A DNA stretch of 64,000 bases from Blautia massiliensis (ex Durand et al. 2017) (GCF_001487165.1 NZ_LN913006.1:685596-749595); one strand, 5' to 3'; positions 54,332-62,766 are shown, numbered from the stretch's first letter. Made by a program: numbers and translations. The notes: generated by a model not told the origin, from the letters alone.

Positions 54332-55565
54332 TATGATTACAAAAAGAAAACTGAAAAAGATGATGAGCGTTTTATTTATTTCGGGATGCTTTTTCATAGG
54401 AAATACAAAATGTAAAGGGGCTGATTTAGAATATATTTCACAGGAAACTGCGAATTATGCTGTACAAGAAAGAGGATATGATTTGCCAGTAGATGAAGTC
54501 GTGAAAGAAGAAGCTATTGAAGATTGTAAGAATGTTATGAATCAGATGAAAGTCATTTATCAAAAGGCGGATAAAGGGACTTCATCGAATATAGTAGTTT
54601 CTGAGACAGTAATGGAAGAAATGCAGGAAGTATTAAAGGAAAAAAATGTCCCCGTTATTACATCAGCACCGTATTCAAATATGGCTAATTATTCTAAAAT
54701 GGAAGAATTTCTTTTCAGGGCAGAACAGGATCTGACAGGAGATATCGTCTTATATAGGATTAACAGGGATGGTGGGATAGAAAGACTCAAATTCAATTAT
54801 GATGGGACAGATATGTATTTGCTGGCTGTGAAAGCTGTTTGGGGTATGAACGACAATCCATCTATTGTATATGTTTCGTATACAAGGATAGAAGAATGGA
54901 AATATACAGAAAAAGGCTGGTTTGGTTATACGCTATGCGTTCCAAAGTATCCGGAAGTATCAGAAGCGGTTGATGGCAGTTCTATGATAAGAATTAAACC
55001 TTTAAGTGATGAATGCAGGGAAGTTTCAAAGAGGTGTGTGTATTTGCTTGGATATCAGGGGAATAATCTTTTATGTTCTGATTGGGATAGATCTGATATG
55101 GAAGGGTTAGATTATAATGGTTTATATGAATATTTATATCGAATGAAATACGGGGAGAGATATGAGTTTTCAGGTAACTCAAGTGGAATTCCGGCAGAAG
55201 AGTTTGAAAATCTGATAATGGAGTTTTTGCCGATAACAGCAGATCAAATTAAAAAATGGGCAGTATTTGATTCGGAACATCAAACTTATGACTGGGAACG
55301 ATTAGGCTGTTTAAATTATAGCCCTACTCATTTTGGAACATCTTTACCGGAGGTCGTTGAAATAAGAGATAGCGGAGAGGGAAACAGTGTGTTGGTTGTT
55401 GATGCTGTATGTGATACATTTATATGTAATGATGCCGTTATTACAAGTGAGCTGACTGTTAAGTTCAACGATGATAAGAGTTTTAAATATATGGGGAATA
55501 AAATTCTGAATAATGGTACGAAAGAAGTTCCCAAATATCAATATAGAATAAAAAGAAAGAACTGA
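54318..55565 (+). CDS. Secreted paralogue of the preceding lipoprotein
   Basis: The 415-residue protein has an N-terminal hydrophobic segment (about 17-32), with Cys near 24 and 32, so it may be a lipoprotein or a secreted protein. WKYTEKGW, LSDECREVSKR, CSDWDRSDMEGLDYNG and PAEEFENLIMEF match the order of phrases in the neighbour at 53174. GGGAGG at 54306-54311 sets ATG 54318 inside the previous gene. Its gene is convergent with blaR1. The function is unknown. Both proteins act outside the membrane, where beta-lactams and PBPs meet. Confidence 0.78.
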   Translation: MEIIDMITKRKLKKMMSVLFISGCFFIGNTKCKGADLEYISQETANYAVQERGYDLPVDEVVKEEAIEDCKNVMNQMKVIYQKADKGTSSNIVVSETVMEEMQEVLKEKNVPVITSAPYSNMANYSKMEEFLFRAEQDLTGDIVLYRINRDGGIERLKFNYDGTDMYLLAVKAVWGMNDNPSIVYVSYTRIEEWKYTEKGWFGYTLCVPKYPEVSEAVDGSSMIRIKPLSDECREVSKRCVYLLGYQGNNLLCSDWDRSDMEGLDYNGLYEYLYRMKYGERYEFSGNSSGIPAEEFENLIMEFLPITADQIKKWAVFDSEHQTYDWERLGCLNYSPTHFGTSLPEVVEIRDSGEGNSVLVVDAVCDTFICNDAVITSELTVKFNDDKSFKYMGNKILNNGTKEVPKYQYRIKRKN

Positions 55566-55592
55566 TAACAACTATCAGCCCTTTCATATTTG

Positions 55593-57389
55593 TTAATTCC
55601 ATATATGTAATTTTTTTAAGATATCAGAAGTGATTTCAAATGCTTTTTTGCCAGTTGCATTAGAATCACTTTGGATATTGGTTGCAAAATAATAGCTGTT
55701 ATCGGAAGTTTCTACATATCCGATAAACCAGCCGTTGATATCCTGTCCGTTGACACGACCGGTTCCAGTTTTTCCGTAGAAATTACCATTAGGTGTACTG
55801 GCAATTTTTATAGCATTTTTAACAGAAAATACATTTTGGAAATTTAGATGGAATTCATTTGTGTTAAATTTTTTTAATAATGTTACTTGCTCTAAAGGCG
55901 AGATTTTTAATGAAAAATCGGACCAGTATAAATCCAGATTTGAACTGGTTGTTTGGTTTCCATATTCTATTTTATTCAAAAATTCCTGGACTCTGTTAAT
56001 TCCGAGCTGCGAATCAATTGCCTGGAAATACCAGTTAACGGAATTTTGCATAGCAGAGTTTAAATCCTGATCAGCTTCCCAGGATGGAAAAGGAAAGGCA
56101 TCACCATTCCATGTCATGGAAGAGTGTTCTGGTGTGATGATTCCGGATTCCAACCCTAATAATGCATCGTATATTTTGTAGGTAGACTCTGGCGGAATAC
56201 GTTTGGTGGCTTCTTCAAGATCGTATATTTTCCAGGAATCCAAATTATTGTCATACAAAACAAATGATCCATCATATGTTCCAAATGTTTCGGATATATC
56301 TAACAGGGAGATATTTTTGTCTGTATCACTAAAATGATATACGTTTTGAGTAGAGGCATCAATGGATAAAATGGGTGTACATCCAATAAAAACAGCACTA
56401 ATGACCAGATAAATTATCAATGCTCTCATTTTTTGATAAAGAGTTTCTTTCCTAAAAACGGCGATGTTGAGAATACGTCGTTTCATCTGCCTGAAATTTC
56501 CGGACATTCCAACTGCCAGTGGAGAGGAAAAAGAGGATATTTTTTCTGCAAAATTAATCAGTGTAGTTCCATAAGCTTGGTATTCATCAGCAGAAATCAT
56601 CTGCAATACAGCAGAATCACAGGCTATTTCACGGTCACAGAGAATTTCTTTTAAAGTGTACCAAACAAAAGGGTTAAACCAGTAGAGTATATTACTTATG
56701 ACCATGAGGAAGCCAATAAATGTATCTTTGTGACGGTAATGCTGTAATTCGTGTAGCAGCATAAAACGCATATCATCAGGATTCAGTTCGGAAATTAAAT
56801 GGATGGGAATGTAAATTCTGGGATGTATTATTCCGATTAAAACTGGTGATTTTAAAAATGCAGTACTGTAGACTGATACTGGGTGAGAGATTTTAAGTTC
56901 CTTTAAACAATTGTAATAAATAGTTTTTACCTGCTGATTTTGAAGCGGGAGAGCAGATCTTTTTATGGAACGTACATAGTTTAATGAATGAAGGGTGAGG
57001 ACTGACATAATCATAACACCCGTTATCCATATTAGAAAGAGTATGGTATTCAAGCCTCCAGAAAATTGACTACTGATGGAAACTGAAAAATCATTCACCT
57101 GGTTTAACAAAATATTTTGTGTATTACTGGTAAGTTCGGATAGCGTGTCGGTACCAGAGTTAAGTCCTGAGTCAGTTTGAAAAAAATGTAACCATGAAAA
57201 AAGTTGTGAGCCATGAATCTGTACAGGAAAAAATGGCACGGCAAGTAATAAAAATAAAAGAAAACAGAGATGGTACTGTGTAGTCGCAGATAAATATTTT
57301 TTCAGAAGTTTTTTTGTTCCGATTATTACAAGTGTAAAAATACATATGAAGATATTACTGATTAAAAAGTGGATGATCCAGTTGCTCAT
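55593..57389 (-). CDS. BlaR1/MecR1-type beta-lactam sensor and metalloprotease
   Basis: The 598-residue protein has four membrane spans in its first half and an M56 metalloprotease site HELQH between them. It has an extracellular class-D beta-lactamase-like sensor domain (about 345-598) with STYK, YGN and KTG motifs. On acylation of the STYK serine by a beta-lactam, family members activate the protease, and the repressor is lost. It is encoded 10 bp downstream of the repressor gene in the same operon. Confidence 0.92.
   Translation of the reverse strand: MSNWIIHFLISNIFICIFTLVIIGTKKLLKKYLSATTQYHLCFLLFLLLAVPFFPVQIHGSQLFSWLHFFQTDSGLNSGTDTLSELTSNTQNILLNQVNDFSVSISSQFSGGLNTILFLIWITGVMIMSVLTLHSLNYVRSIKRSALPLQNQQVKTIYYNCLKELKISHPVSVYSTAFLKSPVLIGIIHPRIYIPIHLISELNPDDMRFMLLHELQHYRHKDTFIGFLMVISNILYWFNPFVWYTLKEILCDREIACDSAVLQMISADEYQAYGTTLINFAEKISSFSSPLAVGMSGNFRQMKRRILNIAVFRKETLYQKMRALIIYLVISAVFIGCTPILSIDASTQNVYHFSDTDKNISLLDISETFGTYDGSFVLYDNNLDSWKIYDLEEATKRIPPESTYKIYDALLGLESGIITPEHSSMTWNGDAFPFPSWEADQDLNSAMQNSVNWYFQAIDSQLGINRVQEFLNKIEYGNQTTSSNLDLYWSDFSLKISPLEQVTLLKKFNTNEFHLNFQNVFSVKNAIKIASTPNGNFYGKTGTGRVNGQDINGWFIGYVETSDNSYYFATNIQSDSNATGKKAFEITSDILKKLHIWN
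57324..57337. promoter_or_regulatory. Operator-like sequence inside blaR1
   Basis: TATTACAAGTGTAA matches 14 consecutive bases of the PBP operator but lies inside the start of blaR1. It may be a secondary repressor site or coincidence. Confidence 0.4.
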
Positions 57390-57399
57390 TCAAAACCTC

Positions 57400-57771
57400 C
57401 TATTTCTGATGTTTTGATAATAAATGGCGTAAGTTATCAATTTCTGTTGAAGAGAGCTTATCGTCTTCAAGGTAAGAAGCCAGCATAGAAGAAAGATTTC
57501 CATTATAATATCGCTTTAAAAAAGAATTGCTTTCCTGGCGTATATATTCATCTTCTTGGACTAATGGAGTATAGACAAATACCCGGCTTTGTTTTTCGCA
57601 GGAAAGAGCTTTTTTGGAAACAAGTCTCTTGATAAGAGTTTGAATTGTTTTTGGACTCCAGCTGGTAGTTAGAGTAAGTTTTTCTGTAATTTCATTTGTA
57701 TTGATGGGAGCATATTTCCATACAATTTTCATAACTTCAAATTCGGCTTCTGAAATCTGGGGTAGTGACAT
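57400..57771 (-). CDS. BlaI/MecI-type repressor
   Basis: The 123-residue protein has the winged-helix N-terminal domain (ISEAEFEVMKIVWKYAP, then LTTSWSPKTIQTLIKRL) and a helical dimerisation tail, the standard size of BlaI/MecI. It binds TACA..TGTA palindromes and is released when BlaR1 senses beta-lactam. It should control its own operon (57795-57842), the PBP (50976) and the lipoprotein gene (53145). SD GGAGGA precedes ATG 57771. Confidence 0.93.
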   Translation of the reverse strand: MSLPQISEAEFEVMKIVWKYAPINTNEITEKLTLTTSWSPKTIQTLIKRLVSKKALSCEKQSRVFVYTPLVQEDEYIRQESNSFLKRYYNGNLSSMLASYLEDDKLSSTEIDNLRHLLSKHQK

Positions 57772-57794
57772 AATAAAATCCTCCTGCTAAATCC

Positions 57795-57842
57795 TACATA
57801 TGTAATAAATATATTATATTACTTGTAGAAGAAAAAAGTCAA
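57795..57842 (-). promoter_or_regulatory. blaI-blaR1 promoter with two operators
   Basis: On the minus strand, TTGACT (57842-57837), an 18-bp spacer and TATAAT (57818-57813). The palindrome TACATATGTA (57795-57804) and TACTTGTA (57820-57827) flank the -10, as expected for autoregulation. Confidence 0.78.
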
Positions 57843-57892
57843 ATGGCAGATGATATATAGAATATAAAATTAATAATGTAGAGGCAATAAAG

Positions 57893-58306
57893 GTGAAAAA
57901 GATAGAAATTATTGAGAGAATCACAGATGCTAATGGAAGCATAAGTGAAAACATATTGACTAGCTGGGAACATAAAAACCAATTCATACCGGAAATTATA
58001 AGGTTTGGAGAATTAAAAATATATCTACAGGAACGAATTGTTAAAAAGAATGATAGTGATGTTCATCTTTCAAAATATGAATATGATATTTTACTTTTTT
58101 TAGCGAAAAGTCCAGGTAGAATATTTGGAAAAGAAATGGTTTATGATCTGGTATGGAATGAACCTTATTCCGGTGATTATAATGTGGTTATGCGACATAT
58201 CTGCAATATCAGAGAAAAAATAGAAGATGATCCTGGACAACCATTATATATACAAACAGTACGAGGTGTAGGATATCGGTTTAATGGGAATTTAGGCAGC
58301 GAGTGA
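57893..58306 (+). CDS. Stand-alone winged-helix DNA-binding protein
   Basis: The 137-residue protein has a C-terminal OmpR-type winged helix (about 50-133: LSKYEYDILLFLAKSPGRIF, then RGVGYRF) but no receiver domain. The N-terminus is a short unrelated segment. It cannot be phosphorylated as an ordinary response regulator. Such orphans occur next to mobilisation genes on ICEs. The start is GTG 57893 with GAGG upstream. It is divergent from blaI and ends in the terminator at 58294. Confidence 0.78.
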   Translation: MKKIEIIERITDANGSISENILTSWEHKNQFIPEIIRFGELKIYLQERIVKKNDSDVHLSKYEYDILLFLAKSPGRIFGKEMVYDLVWNEPYSGDYNVVMRHICNIREKIEDDPGQPLYIQTVRGVGYRFNGNLGSE

Positions 58307-58317
58307 AATCGCTGCCT
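58294..58317. terminator. Bidirectional terminator
   Basis: AGGCAGCGA and TCGCTGCCT pair perfectly around GTGAAA, between the convergent winged-helix gene and the relaxase gene. Confidence 0.75.
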
Positions 58318-58329
58318 ATTATTATGGTT

Positions 58330-59709
58330 TTACAAAGAAGGGAGTTGGTTATGAGAAGATCTTTGTATTTCAGGAGCATCCTGTTTGAGATATTTGGACA
58401 GGTTTTGATGTATCAATTCCAACTCTTTTATTTCTTGCTTAAAAGAAACGTATTGAGTATTTAGAGATTCTTTTCTGGAAATAAGATCTGCAATTTGCTC
58501 TTGCAACTTATTGGAATTAAGATGTTTCAGGTTTATACCATTTTCCTGTAAAATATGTTCAGCACCCGCGAAAAGAATAATTTGAGATTCATATTTACGG
58601 AAATAACGATCTGGATCTTTGGAGCTTTTATAATGGTCGTCGTAAATTTTATTTTTCTGATATTGTTCGGCATATTTTAGCATTTCTCGAAGATGGCGTA
58701 TCTGAGACTCGAGAGAAACAACAGAGGTATTTACCTCTTTTTGCTGCATATGTAACAAGGCTATGCGGTCTTCAAGTTCTGAAAAATTATGTAGATTATG
58801 TGTGAACATCTTGTTATATTCAGCAGAGACAATTTTTAAATTTTCCTTATTTGCCCATTTCTGAAGTCCAATGTTTCCTGCTATATTGGGAGCATTGGTA
58901 TCTATTAATTTGTTATGAACAGAAGGAAAAATAGCTTTCTGACGTTTATTTTCAATGCGTTCTTTGATACGTTCTTTAGTAAAATTTTTTCCTAAAGATT
59001 TAGCACTTCCACGCACTGGACGGGACATATCGGGAGAACGAAAGGTAATGTATTTTCTGCTGCTTTCGCCAAATTCTGCGTTTTTTATTTCATATCCTTT
59101 AGCTTCCATAAATGCAAGAAATTCTGAGTAAGTGGAAACAATTCGGATTGTCTGGTTGATATCTTTTCGCAGCTGCGCTTTTTTACTGGATTCAGATTTA
59201 TTTGCAGCCCATTCATTGTATTTCATTCCTTTTTTACCATCTGGCATAATTGTGGACAGGTTATGTTCCTGGCATAAAGTGTCGCTGAGATTTCGTATTT
59301 TCCAGTAATTCTTTTTACAGTCATGGTAATGAGAAAAAGTGATGTTATCTGCAGAACAGAAAATTAAATGGTTATGTACATGACCTTTATCAGTGTGTGT
59401 TGTCAGAACATAGGAGTATTTTCCCTCCAGTAAGCGATCCGCAAGTTCTTTGCCAATTTGATGGGCTTCTTCATAGGAAACTTCACCAGGGGAAAATGCC
59501 TGAATCAGATGAAATGCCTTATTTGTATTGTGCGGATCTCTGCAGTCATGTGTATGATCCAAAGTGTATTTAAAGTCAAGAACGGCTGTTTCGGGAGAGC
59601 AGGCAAAGGAAGAAATATATAGATTCTGGTCAGTTTTATCTGGATTGCAGATGTATTCTATTGCTTTATTAACGGTTGTTTTGATACCATGGATTTTTGT
59701 AACTGCCAT
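58330..59709 (-). CDS. MOBP-type relaxase
   Basis: The 459-residue protein begins MAVTKIHGIKTTVNKAIEYI with an expected catalytic Tyr in that segment. It carries the metal site THTDKGHVHNH (His-rich motif, about 125-135) and a coiled-coil C-terminal half. It nicks oriT and pilots the strand. It is distantly similar in layout to the relaxase at 8252. It is encoded after mobC on the minus strand, with the two frames overlapping by 52 bp. Confidence 0.92.
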   Translation of the reverse strand: MAVTKIHGIKTTVNKAIEYICNPDKTDQNLYISSFACSPETAVLDFKYTLDHTHDCRDPHNTNKAFHLIQAFSPGEVSYEEAHQIGKELADRLLEGKYSYVLTTHTDKGHVHNHLIFCSADNITFSHYHDCKKNYWKIRNLSDTLCQEHNLSTIMPDGKKGMKYNEWAANKSESSKKAQLRKDINQTIRIVSTYSEFLAFMEAKGYEIKNAEFGESSRKYITFRSPDMSRPVRGSAKSLGKNFTKERIKERIENKRQKAIFPSVHNKLIDTNAPNIAGNIGLQKWANKENLKIVSAEYNKMFTHNLHNFSELEDRIALLHMQQKEVNTSVVSLESQIRHLREMLKYAEQYQKNKIYDDHYKSSKDPDRYFRKYESQIILFAGAEHILQENGINLKHLNSNKLQEQIADLISRKESLNTQYVSFKQEIKELELIHQNLSKYLKQDAPEIQRSSHNQLPSL

Positions 59710-59999
59710 ATTTTTTCCATTAACTCCTTTATATCGTCCAGGTCCTTTGGGTAAACTGTATTGGTACTGTTTATACGATGGGTGATCTGATTCAAATTGC
59801 TGCTGATATTGCCCAACAGGGTATTCATTTTTCGGATATGAGAGTAGTCTACTTCATATACAAATCCATATAAGATCATTTTCCGTAGAAAGGCAGATTT
59901 GCTTTTCATCCTGGAAAGACGATATTTTTCTTCTAAAATGTATTGTTCGTCATCATTCAAATAAAATTGTACGGGATGAATTCTGGTACGTTTGCTCAT
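59658..59999 (-). CDS. MobC-like relaxosome protein
   Basis: The 113-residue protein has an N-terminal strand-helix-helix part (IHPVQFYLNDDEQYILEEKY, then SAFLRKMIL) and the conserved SNLNQITHRIN of MobC. It probably binds the oriT just upstream and assists the relaxase. SD GGAGGATTTC lies directly before the ATG on the minus strand. Confidence 0.87.
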   Translation of the reverse strand: MSKRTRIHPVQFYLNDDEQYILEEKYRLSRMKSKSAFLRKMILYGFVYEVDYSHIRKMNTLLGNISSNLNQITHRINSTNTVYPKDLDDIKELMEKIWQLQKSMVSKQPLIKQ

Positions 60000-60044
60000 T
60001 GAAATCCTCCAATTCGTTTTTTTCTATAAAAAAGAGTACAAAAA

Positions 60045-60300
60045 AACTGTCTAACCAGTTCGGTTATGACAGTTATATTACTTGACTGTATGATGTTTTG
60101 GATAGATGTGTCTACAGTTTATTTTAACAGGAGTAGGCGGAAGCGTCAAATTAAGAAATTATAAAATATGAGAGGGCCAGGGATACTCCCTGATACATTT
60201 TGGTAGAATGAACCGGAAAGGGAATTTGACAAAATGAGCCAGGTGTCATGACACTGGCAGTGCTTGCTTCTTTTGGGGTGTAGCCTGCAAAGCAGGCTAT
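60045..60300. other. Candidate origin of transfer
   Basis: Non-coding DNA next to mobC with three inverted repeats: AACTGTC..GACAGTT with inner TAACC/GGTTA (60045-60074), the near palindrome around TGTCATGACA flanked by GCCAG and CTGGC (60238-60258), and TAGCCTGC/GCAGGCTA around AAA (60281-60299). Repeats beside mob genes are typical of oriT. The nick site cannot be fixed by eye. No protein-like frame is convincing between 60000 and 60399. Confidence 0.5.
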
Positions 60301-60399
60301 GCAAAAGCTATAAAACATAAATAGAACTGTGAGAAGTGGTTGAGAATACAATCCTGATAGCGTATAATCAGAGAAAGAAATCGTAAGTGAGGGATAAAT

Positions 60400-60759
60400 T
60401 TGAAACGTGAAGAAATTTTTCAATATGTAAAAGAGCAATATGGAACTGAACCGGAATATTTATGGAAAAAAGATCCTGATTCTGCGGTGCTTCGACATAA
60501 AAATGGAAAATGGTATGCTATAATTATGGTAGTGGAAAAGAAAATACTGGGATTAGAAGAAGATGGAAACATTGACATCCTGGATGTAAAATGTGATCCT
60601 GATCTGGTTGGGATGATTATTCAAACGTATGGATTTTTACCGGGGTATCATATGAATAAGCAACACTGGATTACGATTCTTTTGGATGATTCTGTCAGTG
60701 AAGCTAAGACGCTGGATTTTCTGGATATGAGTTATGATTTAATTGACAGTGGGAAGTAA
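60400..60759 (+). CDS. MmcQ/YjbR family protein
   Basis: The 119-residue protein matches the MmcQ/YjbR fold: MKREEIFQYVKEQYGTEPEY at the start, WYAIIMVVEK in the middle, and LPGYHMNKQHWITI near the end. Members are small DNA-binding-like proteins of unclear role. The start is TTG 60400 behind GAGGG. It is convergent with the toxin-antitoxin pair that follows. Confidence 0.8.
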   Translation: MKREEIFQYVKEQYGTEPEYLWKKDPDSAVLRHKNGKWYAIIMVVEKKILGLEEDGNIDILDVKCDPDLVGMIIQTYGFLPGYHMNKQHWITILLDDSVSEAKTLDFLDMSYDLIDSGK

Positions 60760-60806
60760 TAAAAAAGGAAGCCTTTCAGAAAAATCTCTGATTGGCTCCC
60801 AGGTAT

Positions 60807-61145
60807 TCATTCTGGATATGTATAAGTTGATCTTTGCAACAGGATATTTTCCCAATCTCGTTCATGGCGCAACACTCGGAGAATATGAATCTCTTTTGTT
60901 TCTTCCATTATAATATAAAAAATAATAGATGGCGGAAAAGATCTTTTATGTATGGAATATCCTCTGTACAGAATTTGAGTTCGGGGAAAGGCAGTACTGA
61001 ACTGGCCTAAATTCTGCATTTGTTCTTTCAGATCAGATTGAAAACGGTCAGCACGTTGCTGGCCGAATTCTTCTTCAATATAATCTGCAATGTCTGTGAC
61101 ATCGTAAATTGCTTCCCAGGTTAAAATAATTTTATATTCTTGCAT
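60807..61145 (-). CDS. RelE/ParE-family toxin
   Basis: The 112-residue protein is of the RelE/ParE fold, with the pattern WEAIYDVTDIADYIEEEFG at the start, FPRTQILYRGYSIHKRSF in the middle, and IHILRVLRHERDW at the end. These toxins either cut mRNA on the ribosome (RelE) or inhibit gyrase (ParE). Active-site residues are too variable to decide which. The start is taken at 61145 (MQEYK), inside the end of the antitoxin gene. It may stabilise the mobile element. Confidence 0.85.
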   Translation of the reverse strand: MQEYKIILTWEAIYDVTDIADYIEEEFGQQRADRFQSDLKEQMQNLGQFSTAFPRTQILYRGYSIHKRSFPPSIIFYIIMEETKEIHILRVLRHERDWENILLQRSTYTYPE

Positions 61146-61305
61146 TTCTTCGTGCATCCCTTAATTCTGTGATTTTGCGAAAAGCATCTTCCAGTGGCAA
61201 TTCACGACCAGCTTCCATATCATCAATTCCCCGGTCTAACATGCGGAGAAGATGATTGTTTTCCTGGTTTTTATCGGTTGTAGGGACTTTTTTTGTTAAT
61301 TCCAT
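61132..61305 (-). CDS. Antitoxin of the RelE/ParE pair
   Basis: This short 57-residue gene starts at ATG 61305 and reads MELTKKVPTTDKNQ, then LLRMLDRGIDDMEAGRELPL and ends RRNARI. The acidic/helical middle with EAGRELPLEDAF is common in antitoxins of the RelB/ParD/Phd type. It precedes and overlaps the toxin gene by 14 bp, the usual order and coupling of type II pairs. The SD GGAGTGATTTC lies upstream on the minus strand. Confidence 0.75.
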   Translation of the reverse strand: MELTKKVPTTDKNQENNHLLRMLDRGIDDMEAGRELPLEDAFRKITELRDARRNARI

Positions 61306-61399
61306 GAAATCACTCCAATCATACGGTTTATAAATAGTGTATGTTGTTCAGAAGTATCTATCCATAGTTTAGCATAGAATGGGCAGCAATACAATTGAA

Positions 61400-61663
61400 T
61401 TATTTTGCAGGAGCGTCCGTCAGACCAAGAAGATATTCGCAGGAAACATTAAATACTTCGGCCAGTGCGACAACTTCGTAGTCGGGAACGAAACGTGTGC
61501 CTTGTTCAATTCGCAGGATTGCCAGATCATTAAAATCATATCCTGCAAGTTGTAATTTGGCAGCGAGTGTTTTCTGAGTAAGATTATGAGCCTTTCGTAA
61601 TTCTTTTACCCGTTGTCCTATTCTGTTTTTACTGTTCGTTTTTTTATCCCAATAAATAATCAT
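61400..61663 (-). CDS. XRE-family repressor
   Basis: The 87-residue protein is mostly a helix-turn-helix domain (IGQRVKELRKAHNLTQKTLA, then NDLAILRIEQGTRFVPDY) and ends with YLLGLTDAPAK. It starts at ATG 61663. Two copies of an inverted repeat lie directly upstream (61679 and 61732), between it and the divergent gene at 61835, and probably are its operators. Confidence 0.8.
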   Translation of the reverse strand: MIIYWDKKTNSKNRIGQRVKELRKAHNLTQKTLAAKLQLAGYDFNDLAILRIEQGTRFVPDYEVVALAEVFNVSCEYLLGLTDAPAK

Positions 61664-61678
61664 TCTGATCCTCAAAAG

Positions 61679-61747
61679 TTTCTAAAGATGAAGTATTATT
61701 ATTGATTTTAAGGAAAAATATTGTTACTATACTTCTAAAGATGAAGT
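61679..61747. promoter_or_regulatory. Paired operators of the XRE repressor
   Basis: TTCTAAAGATGAAGT occurs at 61680-61694 and 61733-61747, 53 bp apart (about five helical turns). The second copy is a symmetric ACTTC..GAAGT site. A TACTAT -10-like sequence lies between the copies. Confidence 0.7.
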
Positions 61748-61834
61748 TTTTGGAAAGTTTATTTGATTTTTGAAATAAGAAAATGATAATGCTGCCTGTA
61801 ATGAGAAATAATTCTAGTGAGAGGTGGAAAGAAG

Positions 61835-62170
61835 ATGAATGAATTTTATGAAGCAGTATCGAATTTGTTTGAGGAATTGCGCTGTGACTCCGGAGAAAGA
61901 GAATATACAGTACAGCCGGAAGAATGGAAAGAAGCAGAGAAGAATTTGAAACAAATACAAAAGAAGCTGCCACTACATCTGGAAAAAATCCCAGAGCGTG
62001 AGCAGAATTTCTGGAATAAATATCTGAATCAGTTAGAACATTTCCATTATGAAGAGGAGCAGCGGGCTTATTACCAGGGAATGATGGATGTAGTTGAGTT
62101 TCTTATTAATATAGGGGCAATAAAGAAATCCACGAATGTTAAGAGAATGATGGAAAAATACGCACGTTAA
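61835..62170 (+). CDS. Hypothetical protein
   Basis: The 111-residue charged helical protein reads MNEFYEAVSNLFEELRCDSG, then YYQGMMDVVEFLINIGAI. I do not recognise the family. It is divergent from the XRE gene and probably controlled by it through the operators at 61679-61747. ATG 61835 has a purine-rich SD (GGAAAG). Confidence 0.65.
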   Translation: MNEFYEAVSNLFEELRCDSGEREYTVQPEEWKEAEKNLKQIQKKLPLHLEKIPEREQNFWNKYLNQLEHFHYEEEQRAYYQGMMDVVEFLINIGAIKKSTNVKRMMEKYAR

Positions 62171-62233
62171 GAGTGGCGGTATGGGAAACCATACCGCTTC
62201 TTCAGAATAATTCAGATAGAATTCAAATGAATT

Positions 62234-62593
62234 TCAGGGATCTTGTTTATCGTGGTCTGTAGGAATTTTGTATGTGCGCAGGTATGCTTCTACGATGGCA
62301 AGGATAGCGGTAATTTGCTCATCGTTGCATTTTGACAGGTACATGAGCAGGCGTTGATAATCAAGATTATCTGTATGATTGTTTGGATAAAACAATGGTT
62401 CAGGAGGAACATTTAAAGCGCGTACCAGTTTTCTGATTTTATGAAAACTGGGAACTCGGCCCCCATTTTCAATTTCCTTTAAATATCGGCTGGACATTTC
62501 TGCTTTTTCAGCTAATTCTTCATAAGTCAATTTTTGCTCGTGTCGGGCGTTCTTAAAAAACAATCCCAGTTCTTTATCTGTTTGTTTTGGCAT
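62234..62593 (-). CDS. XRE-family regulator
   Basis: The 119-residue protein has an N-terminal helix-turn-helix (LGLFFKNARHEQKLTYEELA, then MSSRYLKEIENGGRVPSF) and a C-terminal helical segment. ATG 62593 is used, with GGAGG just upstream on the minus strand. A direct repeat at 62649-62681 is its likely operator. It would help to keep the downstream sigma/HTH genes silent. Confidence 0.8.
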   Translation of the reverse strand: MPKQTDKELGLFFKNARHEQKLTYEELAEKAEMSSRYLKEIENGGRVPSFHKIRKLVRALNVPPEPLFYPNNHTDNLDYQRLLMYLSKCNDEQITAILAIVEAYLRTYKIPTDHDKQDP

Positions 62594-62648
62594 ATGATAC
62601 ACCTCCATGTTTAGTGTATAGTTCCCTTTCTTGAAAGAAAATGAACTA

Positions 62649-62681
62649 ATATTTCACTAAAAAAGAGGGTGATATTTCACT
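62649..62681. promoter_or_regulatory. Direct repeat upstream of the XRE gene
   Basis: ATATTTCACT occurs at 62649-62658 and 62672-62681, 23 bp apart (about two turns), in the XRE gene's upstream region. Confidence 0.55.
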
Positions 62682-62766
62682 TTTTAAAAGACATATAAAA
62701 TTCTGAATTTCCGTAAAACAGATCCGGAGGTATTGGAAAGATTAAGAATTTTATTGTCTGGTATCA

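Noticed and set aside
60151..60438. Minus-strand frame with a membrane-like start
   Set aside because: It crosses the inverted repeats of the oriT candidate and the start of the MmcQ/YjbR gene, and has no usable SD.
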